From: Planctomycetota bacterium
GTDB taxonomy: Bacteria > Planctomycetota > Planctomycetia > Pirellulales > Pirellulaceae
NCBI GenBank assembly: GCA_014381825.1
Contig: JACNKX010000072.1
Coordinates: 1 to 64,000, forward strand
Reading direction: 5' to 3'
DNA: 64,000 nt
Under the pieces are notes generated by a model, which was not told the DNA's origin, did no database searches, and saw only the letters and a list, made by a program, of their open reading frames with translations. The position numbers were made by a program, and so were the translations under genes. Shown here piece after piece: positions 1 through 8,200 of this stretch; positions within the stretch are counted from its first letter, which is position 1; every line of letters begins with the position of its first letter.

Positions 1-157
1 GGCAGTTCGCGATGTGGCCGGTGAGTAAATCTGGTCATCGGTTCCTCGCATCGGTCGACCACGGGTGGACGTTTCGCGCGTCTCCTCGCACCCTGGACAG
101 ATGCTCGGCCACATTTGGCACTCGTGGTCAGATCGAATTGTCAAAGATCGGTCGGGC

Positions 158-1285
158 TCACATCGAGCCAAGGTATCGGTACTCGTTTGCTTTGCGTTGT
201 GCACGGTTGCCACTGCTGAGCTTCTTCAGGAGTCCCATGTTGCAGAAGTCTTGCAACCAGCGCCACGCCTGTACGTGAGTTACCCCAATGAGTTGGCCAG
301 CTTCCCTAACTGCCAAGAAGAATTCGCCGCTGTCTCGCGCCAACTCTCGGCATAGTGATGCCAACAGCACGTATTTCTCCTTTGACGAGAATGATACTTC
401 CGGTGGTGGTGGTCTCCGTTGTGCTGCCTCGAACGCAAGTGTCACGCGATTAGTGTCGGCACCATGTATCACAACTGACCACTGGCGGCAAAAGTCTCCC
501 CACGTCACCTCGAAGTCCCTTGTACCGATGTAAGGCAGGGAGATTGTGTGCCACTCCTGAACGACTTCGAGCAACGCCATCGCTGGCAAGTCCCGGGTAT
601 CGGGAATCGACTTCAACTCTCGAGCCAGCGCGAATAGCTTCTGGTTGCGGTGACCCGGTTTTGGAGGAATCGTTCGCCTGATCGCCAGCTTCACGCTAGG
701 CATGTAACACAGACACCTACGTCTAGCGTTGTCTTGTGTTGTCTGAGTTGTCTGCGCTGTCTGTGTTACATTGTTGCCAGAATCGGAATTCCAACTGTGA
801 CCAAGACCCGATTCGGGAAGGTCTATCACGGGAAAATCGCCCGGAATACCGTTGTGCCAGGAGTAGATTACGCCGGACTCGTGAACGGATTCGGGAGCAA
901 TCACGATTGCCTTGTCGCCGCGCAACTCGCCGTCGTCGAACGCGCGGGTCTTGATTGCGTCAGTTGATCGAGAGTAGACGTGATGCCCCCGGCTCGTGAT
1001 TGACGTAGGAAGCCGTTTCGCGAGTCCAGGGTGTCGACTGGCCCACTGGCGATATGAGCTCGCATCGTCGAAGTCACGAACCACAAGACCATCCGACGCA
1101 CTGCCACAAACGATGGCGATATTCTCGTGCTTTGGATCAGTGAACCACTCACGAACCTGCTGCTCACTCGGTCGTTGATCTTGATACTCGCGCCAACCGA
1201 CGGCTGGTTTCTTTGATCTGCTTCGCGCTGGCAACACGCATAGGCCGGCCTCGTGGTACGCGATAGCAGTTTCTAGTTGGTTCAT
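158..1285 (-). CDS. Bifunctional DNA primase/polymerase (prim-pol) of the integrative element
   Basis: The 375-residue product resembles prim-pol (AEP superfamily) replication proteins of plasmids and phages. The first ~170 residues carry the family pattern: an N-terminal AIAYHEAGLCVLP segment, a basic KKPAVGW, the acidic RDFDD expected to bind metal, then a glycine/histidine SRGHH motif and LRGDKAIVIAP. The C-terminal half (about 200-375) has no helicase Walker motif and looks like a helical DNA-binding region, so the protein probably needs a separate helicase. The ATG at 1285 has only a weak upstream AGGG. A TQT-rich hinge (about residues 173-184) separates the halves. The gene is the last of the minus-strand set seen here. 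Its likely role is to initiate replication of the excised element, or to prime for it. Confidence 0.75.
   Translation of the reverse strand: MNQLETAIAYHEAGLCVLPARSRSKKPAVGWREYQDQRPSEQQVREWFTDPKHENIAIVCGSASDGLVVRDFDDASSYRQWASRHPGLAKRLPTSITSRGHHVYSRSTDAIKTRAFDDGELRGDKAIVIAPESVHESGVIYSWHNGIPGDFPVIDLPESGLGHSWNSDSGNNVTQTAQTTQTTQDNARRRCLCYMPSVKLAIRRTIPPKPGHRNQKLFALARELKSIPDTRDLPAMALLEVVQEWHTISLPYIGTRDFEVTWGDFCRQWSVVIHGADTNRVTLAFEAAQRRPPPPEVSFSSKEKYVLLASLCRELARDSGEFFLAVREAGQLIGVTHVQAWRWLQDFCNMGLLKKLSSGNRAQRKANEYRYLGSM
731..766 (-). repeat. Four 9-bp repeats coding a Thr/Gln hinge in the prim-pol gene
   Basis: Four imperfect 9-base units (type TGTCTGNGN on the plus strand) lie head to tail in frame. 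They encode a run of Thr-Gln-Thr-like triplets between the prim-pol domain and the C-terminal part. Because the unit is a multiple of three, copy number could change without a frameshift. It is likely a flexible linker. Confidence 0.7.
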
Positions 1286-1400
1286 GACAGAGTGGTTTCC
1301 CTAGTTCGTGTTCTTGACGAACGTGCTCGACGTCGCTGCGAACACGTCGGATAGTCGCCCAGTGAGAACGAAGCGGGTAGTGTGAAGTACGGCGCGGATG

Positions 1401-2834
1401 TCATTCGCCCTGCTCCCAGTCCATCGACTTCAGTGCCTCATGCACTGTATTGCGAACGCCATCCAAGAACGCCGCGTCGTTCGCCTCAGCTTCGACTTCG
1501 GCGTTGTAGAGATCGATATCGATGACCGATTCAATCGCCTCGGTCAGAATAGTCTGCAAGTCGCTTGGATCGAGAGCCTCCAGCTCAAACACGGTGTCAT
1601 CGCCGTGCTGCTCAACAAATCGGTCGTAGTTCACCGACGTGGTTTTCGCCGTCATCATCGGAGGCAGCTCATGCTCGGCAACCTGTTCCGCAGTGAGCGC
1701 TGCTTTGATCGGGTGGATGTTATCGATACCGAAATCGTCGCGCATCGATCTCGCGAACGAATGTGCAATTTGATCACCATCAGGATCAAAGTCGGATGCG
1801 ATCAGCAAAATTAGCTTGTTTTTGCCGCTGCGACGATAACGCTGTGCGATCTCGTATCGAGGCGGCAGGCTGCAATACCCTCTACCGCTCGTGAGTGGCA
1901 ATGTAAACTCTCCCGCGATCGGTCGGAGGATTGGCTCGACGGTATTCTTCTCGCAAATGATCTCAATGTGATGCGGCTGCGATTGCATCAGGTCGCGATA
2001 GTAGCCCTTCAAGAACGTGTCAATTTCTTGACGAATGAACCGCCGGGGATCTGGATAGACTTTCCAGGTGGTAACCGGGCGTGTTACATCAGCTATCGCA
2101 TTCCATGGGATCTGTCCTGTCAGTCGTGCCCGCGTCAACAGGTCTACGAGAGACTTGTAGCTCTTTGTTGTGTTGTTATATCGCGAGTTGGGCTTGCTCG
2201 CGTGCTTCAACGGCGGATCGTTCAACAACCCGTAGTGAATTCCGCGATCAGACAGCGGCCAAAATTGTCGCCGATCGTTGATGACTTTTAGGACGGCTTC
2301 GAGCATTGGCAGTTTTGCCCCGCTGATCTGGCAGCGATGCTTGTAGCCGTCGATCACGAACGCGGCCGTATCGACGATTGAGAGGTCATCACGATACTGG
2401 CTCAACGCACGGTGAGATTCAGTTGGGTTCGCGTTGACCAACTCTTCACGTAGCTTGACGGATAGGCTCTTGTCACGCTGTCGGTTGTATTCGCGCAAAA
2501 GCAAAACAAATCGGTCGATGTCATCGGTTCTTCGGATCGACTCAACTCGACACGGAACATTATTCAGCCCCAACCGCGTCGCGGCTGCATAGCGACGATG
2601 TCCGGACAGAATGTACCCATCCTCGCTCACGACAATGGGCTCGCGTAGGCCATGTTCGGTGATGCTCTCGGCGAGTGCAATGATCTCGGGATCATCGGGA
2701 TCGATAACGCCATAGATGTCGTCGTTTTCTGGTGCAGGGCGGATTTCGGAGAGCTTCTTCTCAAGAACTGGGACATGACCCGGTTTTGACTTTCGTCGTT
2801 GCGATTTTGGTCTCTTCGAGGTGGCTCTAGCCAT
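1401..2834 (-). CDS. ParB-like nuclease fused to a Spo11/TopoVI-A-like TOPRIM region
   Basis: The protein has 477 residues. Residues ~20-105 are a ParB/Srx-type domain with the signature GHRRYAAATRLGL, after ALAESITEHGLREPIVV. The second half is not a normal ParB C-terminus. PLSDRGIHYGLL and LLTRARLTGQIPW resemble the winged-helix region with a Tyr found in TopoVI-A/Spo11-like proteins. It is followed by EIICEKNTVEPIL, TSGRGYCSLPP and the acidic ASDFDPDGD, which fit a TOPRIM fold (Glu, then Asp-x-Asp). I therefore read it as a fused DNA-binding or nucleotide-hydrolysing ParB-like domain plus a topoisomerase-like DNA cleavage or nicking module. An alternative is partitioning or relaxation of the element's DNA without cleavage. 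The ATG at 2834 overlaps the upstream small gene by 8 bases, suggesting coupled translation. ParB is sure; TOPRIM is likely; activity is inferred. Confidence 0.75.
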   Translation of the reverse strand: MARATSKRPKSQRRKSKPGHVPVLEKKLSEIRPAPENDDIYGVIDPDDPEIIALAESITEHGLREPIVVSEDGYILSGHRRYAAATRLGLNNVPCRVESIRRTDDIDRFVLLLREYNRQRDKSLSVKLREELVNANPTESHRALSQYRDDLSIVDTAAFVIDGYKHRCQISGAKLPMLEAVLKVINDRRQFWPLSDRGIHYGLLNDPPLKHASKPNSRYNNTTKSYKSLVDLLTRARLTGQIPWNAIADVTRPVTTWKVYPDPRRFIRQEIDTFLKGYYRDLMQSQPHHIEIICEKNTVEPILRPIAGEFTLPLTSGRGYCSLPPRYEIAQRYRRSGKNKLILLIASDFDPDGDQIAHSFARSMRDDFGIDNIHPIKAALTAEQVAEHELPPMMTAKTTSVNYDRFVEQHGDDTVFELEALDPSDLQTILTEAIESVIDIDLYNAEVEAEANDAAFLDGVRNTVHEALKSMDWEQGE

Positions 2835-3138
2835 TACCGCACCGCCTTTTTTGCTCGGCGTTGCGGGTGTCTATTCCCGGCAAACTATCGAGATATTGGT
2901 GAACGACCCACAAGTCAGCGTCCGACGCTTTGCGGCTGGAGAGCATCCAGCGGAGATGGGAAATCGGAACGTCACATACGGCACGGCCTGCGTATCTGCC
3001 TCCAGCGAGCGGAAATGATGCGAGAGATGAGCGGCGACGTTGTTTCTGCCGCTGCCGCCGCCCTTTGTTTTTCTTTAGCTTGCCTTGCGAAGTTGAACGA
3101 GGGTTGCTTGATGGCACTTCTGAATTGATAATAATCAT
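2827..3138 (-). CDS. Small basic protein with DUF3820-like segment
   Basis: The 103-residue product has a very basic N-terminal stretch (about 18-36, rich in Lys/Arg/Gln), then GGRYAGRAVCDVPISHLRWM followed by a Leu/His helix. That second part resembles the DUF3820 pattern (G-K-Y-K-G...P..YL.W) found in small phage and replication accessory proteins. The gene overlaps the start of the ParB-like gene by 8 bases and lies on the same strand, which supports it being real. Its function is unknown; nucleic acid binding is a guess from the charge. The basic segment is of low complexity, so the start could lie further in. Confidence 0.55.
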   Translation of the reverse strand: MIIINSEVPSSNPRSTSQGKLKKNKGRRQRQKQRRRSSLASFPLAGGRYAGRAVCDVPISHLRWMLSSRKASDADLWVVHQYLDSLPGIDTRNAEQKRRCGNG

Positions 3139-3262
3139 GGATCTCCGATCTACTCCCCCTTTGTCCCCAGACGAGGAGGAGCATCAGAACTTGATTGATG
3201 CCCGGTGACGCTGGTGATGTTGCCGGGCATTTCTCATGCGCCGACCGAGTTGGTGAGGGGAT

Positions 3263-3463
3263 TCATTCCGAGAACGCGCGAGCGATTGCCTCGAGCGAGG
3301 TGCGTCGCGAATTGCCCACCTTGATTGATGCGACCCGACCGGAAAGCAGCCAGCGCCAGACGGTAGGCGCACTTACGCCGTAATGTGTCGCGGCTTGCTT
3401 GACGTTTACGATCGTGTCGTTGATGGGGTCGATGTTAGACTTCGACTCGATGGTAGCTGACAT
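3263..3463 (-). CDS. Excisionase-like helix-turn-helix protein
   Basis: The 66-residue product has the MerR/excisionase-type winged helix. The line VKQAATHYGVSAPTVWRWL is a clear helix-turn-helix, followed by the wing SGRVASIKVGNSRRTSLEAI. Proteins of this type next to an integrase usually direct excision and bend the attachment DNA, and often repress the integrase. The ATG at 3463 is chosen over an upstream start because AGGAG lies 9 bases before it. The upstream extension would also run through a terminator hairpin. Between it and the integrase gene lies that terminator, so it probably has its own promoter in the short gap or relies on readthrough. Confidence 0.8.
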   Translation of the reverse strand: MSATIESKSNIDPINDTIVNVKQAATHYGVSAPTVWRWLLSGRVASIKVGNSRRTSLEAIARAFSE

Positions 3464-3502
3464 TTTGCGCTCTCCTAGGGTTTGAAAAACCTGTGAGAGC
3501 AC

Positions 3503-3536
3503 AAAAAAAGAGCTACACACAGGATGTGTGTAGCTC
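3503..3536 (-). terminator. Rho-independent terminator after the integrase gene
   Basis: An 11-bp perfect stem (GAGCTACACAC pairing with GTGTGTAGCTC, 5-base loop, 3510-3536) is followed on the minus strand by seven T residues (3509-3503). It would stop the integrase transcript 85 bases after its stop codon, before the excisionase gene. The stem shares the half-site TGTGTAG with the palindrome in the integrase leader at 4719-4735. Confidence 0.85.
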
Positions 3537-3620
3537 CCGTTTAAGCTACATGAGAAAAACGCAAATGGTGATCAGTTCATCGCGCGTCGACCGACAATTT
3601 ATGACATTCGTCAAATACTG

Positions 3621-4688
3621 TCAACCAATTTCGCGTGCGATCATCGCTCCTTTGGCGTTATCAACTTCGGCGTAGACTTGTGTGACGTCTGCATGACTGT
3701 GACCGAGTAGCGTTTGAGCACCGTCTAACCCGAATCGCTTACGGACCTCGGTGCCTGCTGAATGCCTTAGCTGATTCGGGTTGAACTTCTCAACTTTTGC
3801 GTACTTACAGGCCAAGTGCACGGCCTCACGGTAGGCGTGACGGTCCCACGGTTTCCCACTTGGACGACGGAAGCAAAGTTCGTCCGCTGCTCGCAACAAA
3901 TATGGCAAAAGCAACCGCTGCGCCTTCGGGCCAATCCAAATTACGCGCCGCTTACCGTGATGCTGTGTTTTGTGTGCTCGTGGCACGTACGTCCAAACGT
4001 CGCCGCTACGATCAATGTCACCGGGATGCATGATCCACAGTTCGCCAGGACGTGCGCCAGTTAAGCGTTGAATCCTTAGCATTGCCGCCAGGTCATTAGG
4101 CATGTGTTCCACGGCTGCGTCGACCACGGCATCTTCGACCGGCTGTATCGGATCGGGATCTCTTGCGTTTGTCCGACCAGCTTTCAAACCAGATATGGCA
4201 GTCAGTTTCTGCCAGACCTGCGGACTGACGAGTTCCTTCTCGACTCCCCACTTATACATGCGGGTGATTCGACCAGCGCTCTTGTTAATGAACTTGCGGG
4301 AGTTGCCAATGGCGATCCACTTCTGGCGCAACCCGTCAATGGCGGACGGCGTGAGTTTATCTGCTGGCAGGTTCGCGATGCTGCTGATCTTATTCCGTAA
4401 ATAGACGTGAGACTGATACTCCTGCGTCGGCTCGCCGTTGCGTCGATAGTAGTTCTTGCAGTGCTCCAAGTAGCACGCAAACAACTGGTCGACGGTTAGA
4501 GTTGTCCCCGGTTTGGTGTCTTCCTCTTCCGAAAGTTGCCGATCATTAGCGAGCCAAGCACCGATTACCCTTTCATACTTCGCTCGGCTTTCGTCCGTGC
4601 CATACTTTCCAAGATAGACGAACTTACCGTTTAGTCGGACGTAGGCTTGGCCGGTGGCCTTGTGGTGAGAATACGACGGAAGTTTCAT
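3621..4688 (-). CDS. Tyrosine site-specific integrase
   Basis: The 355-residue protein is a tyrosine recombinase. It has an N-terminal arm-binding part (VRLNGKFVYLGKYGTDESRAKYE), a SAM-like core-binding domain (about 60-170) and a catalytic domain. Visible active-site residues are Arg in LTGARPGELW, Lys in HGKRRVIW, the His/Arg box in NPNQLRHSAGTEVRKR, His in LLGHSHADVT and the nucleophile in VYAEV. It should catalyse integration into and excision from the adjacent tRNA-Leu. The start at 4688 is preceded by AGGAG at good spacing, whereas the longer reading frame to 4778 has none. The leader contains a strong inverted repeat that could control its expression. The gene appears intact. Confidence 0.93.
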   Translation of the reverse strand: MKLPSYSHHKATGQAYVRLNGKFVYLGKYGTDESRAKYERVIGAWLANDRQLSEEEDTKPGTTLTVDQLFACYLEHCKNYYRRNGEPTQEYQSHVYLRNKISSIANLPADKLTPSAIDGLRQKWIAIGNSRKFINKSAGRITRMYKWGVEKELVSPQVWQKLTAISGLKAGRTNARDPDPIQPVEDAVVDAAVEHMPNDLAAMLRIQRLTGARPGELWIMHPGDIDRSGDVWTYVPRAHKTQHHGKRRVIWIGPKAQRLLLPYLLRAADELCFRRPSGKPWDRHAYREAVHLACKYAKVEKFNPNQLRHSAGTEVRKRFGLDGAQTLLGHSHADVTQVYAEVDNAKGAMIAREIG

Positions 4689-4754
4689 GGCGGTTGCTCC
4701 TATTTCCTGAAAGTCGGATGTGTAGTGACTACACACAAATTTCAGGCAACCGCC
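4689..4754. promoter_or_regulatory. Nested inverted repeats in the integrase leader
   Basis: A 17-base palindrome TGTGTAGTGACTACACA (4719-4735) sits inside a larger inverted repeat. The right arm TTTCAGGCAACCGCC (4740-4754) matches the left side GGCGGTTGC (4689-4697) plus CTGAAA (4707-4712), with nine unpaired bases holding the ribosome-binding AGGA. The palindrome fits a protein operator, and the transcript could fold into a hairpin next to the start codon. Both roles are inferred. Confidence 0.6.
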
Positions 4755-4769
4755 GCTCGTCGTGAGCAG

Positions 4770-4798
4770 GTTAAACACCGTAAGTGCTTATGCCTCAA
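4770..4798 (-). promoter_or_regulatory. Possible sigma-70-like promoter of the integrase gene
   Basis: Read on the minus strand, TTGAGG (4798-4793) and TTTAAC (4775-4770) are 17 bases apart, four of six matches each to the consensus boxes. The location between the tRNA end and the leader repeats is sensible. Such weak matches also occur by chance. Confidence 0.3.
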
Positions 4799-4802
4799 TA
4801 AG

Positions 4803-4886
<84 letters not shown>

Positions 4887-5215
4887 TAATCGTTAACACC
4901 AAAGAGTTTAAGTGTGATAGCTACTCCATTCAAGGTCACCCCCGAACCAAAATTGGGCACAATTTGGCCACAGTCCAGGCTTTGCTTGGCGCTAGTACGC
5001 TGTGCTCAGAGTTTGTCGAAGGTATACGATTCAGCATGCCTCAATCAAACATTCTCATCTCGCGAGAGACCGGTGGCAAGCCTCTACAAGAACCCAAAGT
5101 CCTCACGATAACACTTGCGGTTTCGCTACGGCGGTGAGGGCGACCGAAAGCAGCTGGGAGGCGACGCGTCTTTTGGCCAGTCGTACAACGCTGCGGTGGG
5201 AGTCCTTGTATGGGC
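4887..5215. other. Intergenic region without recognised feature
   Basis: This 329-base stretch lies upstream of tRNA-Leu and beyond the 3' end of the kinase gene. It should hold the tRNA promoter. Reading frames across it are short and unlike known families, and I see no convincing terminator. Confidence 0.5.
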
Positions 5216-8200
5216 TTACCTGCACGAACTTCTTGCCGCATCAACTCGCTCACGGACAGCGTCGGCTTCATCCGCTCGCAATTCCTCCTCCAGCCAACGG
5301 ACCAGATTCTCGTAGTTCCCTGCCATGTCTTTAATGGTGGCTGTTGCCGTTCGATTGTCTTCGTGAATCGCCAATGCCTTTTGCATATGTTCAATCGCCA
5401 GTTTGCGATTGTCGTTTTGCGCAAGGGCAACGGCGAAGTTGCGGTGCGACCAGAATTGCGATTGCTGGTCAACCATCGCGAAGGGCCGCGTGGAGTCTTC
5501 GAGCAGACGGAGCGCCGCATGTGAGGCTTGAAACGCGCTGATGCCATCGGTCAGTCGATCCTTCAGCGAAAACGTAAACAGGTTGCCGAGGTGCCCATTC
5601 GCGTAATAGAGCACTGTCACGATGGTCGTGTCCTGGGGAGCAACTTCGTTGCCAATCGCAACAACGCCCTTGAGCAGATCCTCCGCCGCTTGATACTGGC
5701 CTTCCTCTCGGAGCCGGTAGCCGACCTCGGACAGCAATTGCAATCGTCGTCCAATGGGCTCTTGGGCAACCATGGAGAAAGGCACACCGATTGGGTGGAC
5801 GTGCGTTAACAGCCACCTTGCTTCCGATGACTCATCGTTTGTCGCCGCTTGACCGGTGCTGAGTCGGGCCAACAGGGCATCGCAGCGTGGACGCCAGTCG
5901 TTGTACGCGTCGCGCGATGAATCTCTGCTTAGCGTGATCAGCTGTCTCACGGATTCGAGCGGCTCCAACTTGTGAAACTCGTTTGACTGCCAATCCAAGT
6001 CGATGCTTGACAAACGTGCGTGTACCTGTTCGAGATCCCATACGACGACATCGCCGGCGTTTTGTGCAAACGCAATTGACTTTCCGTCGGGACTCCAATC
6101 GACCGACCAAAACTCGACGGCCCAAATTGGAAGACTGAAGACTTCCTGCATGTCGTCAATTCGAAATATCTTTTCGCGGCAAAGTAAAAATTCTTTGTTC
6201 GGTGAAAGCGTGACAGGGACACTCACAGGCGACTCGCTAACTCGATCGCAGCGGCGCTGCTCAAGGTCCCAGACTTCAAAGTGACCGTCAGCAATTCCAA
6301 GCCTCTCTTCCGAAAGAAAGACCACACTTCGGTAGCTGGCGGGCGTTGTAACGTCGATCAAGAAATCGTCATTCGGTTTATCGAAGTCGTGAACGCAAAT
6401 CCTCGAACCCGACCGGTAAGCAAGTTGGCGTCCCGATGGGCTCCACGTTGCAACAACCGACCCAACTTCGTCGGCCAGGAGCAATCGAGCCGAAACGTTC
6501 GCAGGGGAACGGCCATGCGGCGTTGGCGGCCTCTTACGATCTAGTTGCCAGACCCAAAACTTCCCTCGATTCCAACCTGTCACCACCACCATGTCCGACT
6601 GCGGACTGAAACGAATCAAGTTAGGGAACTCGCAAGGATCCGTCTGGCCGACGAAGGATCCAGTCGCGACGTCCCAAAACTGGACACACCCCAAATCGTA
6701 GACCGCGAGCAGACTGCCGTCCGGACTCAAGTCGCCTTCAGAGCCAGGAATCTCCAACAATCGTTCCAACGTGCGCGCGTTCCACAAGCGAATCGTGTTG
6801 TCGCCCCCGCTGGACATGATTAGCTGTCCGTCTGGACTGAAGCGGACCGCCTTGGCAACATTGCGATGGGCAACGATGGCTCGGCGTGCGGTCCCGCGGA
6901 CATTCGAGCAACGCAACTTGTCGGTCCCTAACCACAAAGCGTGATTGCCCGGCGTCGATACTTGTAGATATGCTCCATCATCACGTTTCTTGAAGCGAGC
7001 AAGCGACTGCCTTTGTCGGACGGAGTACCAGATGTACTCGCTCTCATTGCTTAGAATGACGTCGCTTGAGCCGACAAACGACTCAACACCACAACTTCCA
7101 ATGTTATCGAGACGAACAACTAGTTCGCCTGAAGTGCGATCGATAATCGTAGCACCGATGTGGCCCGCACAGGCAATGAGCCGCCCATCTTGACTGAAGA
7201 GAACACTATTGAGCGCACCACAACTCGGATTGATGCTTGTTTCAAGTTCGCCCGTGTGAATGTCGTAGATTGAAATGGTATTACTCTGCGCCCCATGCTT
7301 CTCCCAGACTTCCCGATCCAACCAAGAATAGGCAACGACCAAATGGCTATTGGAGATATCAAACCGCATCGAAAACGGGATGTTAGCTAACGGAGCCATC
7401 AGTGCTTTCGCCGGATCGCCAGATCCGGTGGCGTCGATGGGACGGATGGAAAACCGAGTTGCCTCTGAGGTATCATCGTTCTTGAGCAGAGCGACCATGC
7501 CAGTCAGCGCCGGAGGCCCACTGGTCGTCCTCCACTCGGCATTCTCGATGACGGCTTCCGGCAACCCGGTGACACCAAGCATGATTGAGCCGTCTGGTGT
7601 CGACCGCAGGCCAAGAAAGTCGCGAGGCTCCGGCAGCTTCACTTGGGAAACTTGCGACAACGTGTCTTCCGCGAAATTCCAAATATTGAACGAGCGGCAG
7701 AATGGTCCGTGTGTTTGCACGCGGTCATGATCCAATTGCTGAATGGCAACAATCGCGTCGTCCTGGACTTTCCGGCGCAGCAGTTCCTGGTGCTTTTCCA
7801 GGTCGAAAATAATCAACTGTCCGTCACTGAACCCCGCAAACAAGAATCGTCCATCCGCGGTAACGTTCGCGGCCGTGACGATTGCACCACCCGTTGCCAA
7901 AATCATTGGGTCGCGTGCAGCCAAATGCCCCAAGCTGCTGACCGCCAGCTGGCGAAGACGAGACGGATCTCGTAACGGCGTGTCGAGGTCACGTGCCTGC
8001 TCAAGTGCCTGCCAAACTCGAGGCCCGTAGCCTTCTGGGCGTGTTTGATTCAGGTAATCTGCTTCGCCGGTCAACGATGTATAAAGTATGTTGGCGACTT
8101 CTTTTCGTGCTAGTTCTGTTGTATCGAGCGCCGCTGCTAACCTCATCTGATACCAGATTCCGCCTGCCAGCAGTGTGACGACTGCGATTGCCACAGACGC

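Larger units (their letters stand above)
1..4802. mobile_element. Integrative element at tRNA-Leu, partial (left end outside window)
   Basis: The genes from 158 to 4688 are all on the minus strand and form a typical mobile set: tyrosine integrase, excisionase, small basic protein, ParB-like/TOPRIM fusion and prim-pol. The integrase starts 115 bp from the 3' end of a tRNA-Leu, the usual target of tyrosine integrases, so the right boundary is placed at the tRNA 3' end. I found no second copy of the tRNA 3' end in the window, so the left attachment site should lie before position 1. No capsid, conjugation or defence genes are visible in this part. The element is inferred from gene content and position; the exact core site is not proven. 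The first 157 bases hold no gene I can support. Confidence 0.8.

Noticed and set aside
731-766. Short regular repeats considered as a CRISPR array
   Set aside because: Units are 9 bases without spacers and keep the frame of the prim-pol gene, so they are a coding repeat. No cas genes are present.
3464-3520. Upstream start for the excisionase frame at 3520
   Set aside because: It would translate through the integrase terminator hairpin; the ATG at 3463 has a good AGGAG.
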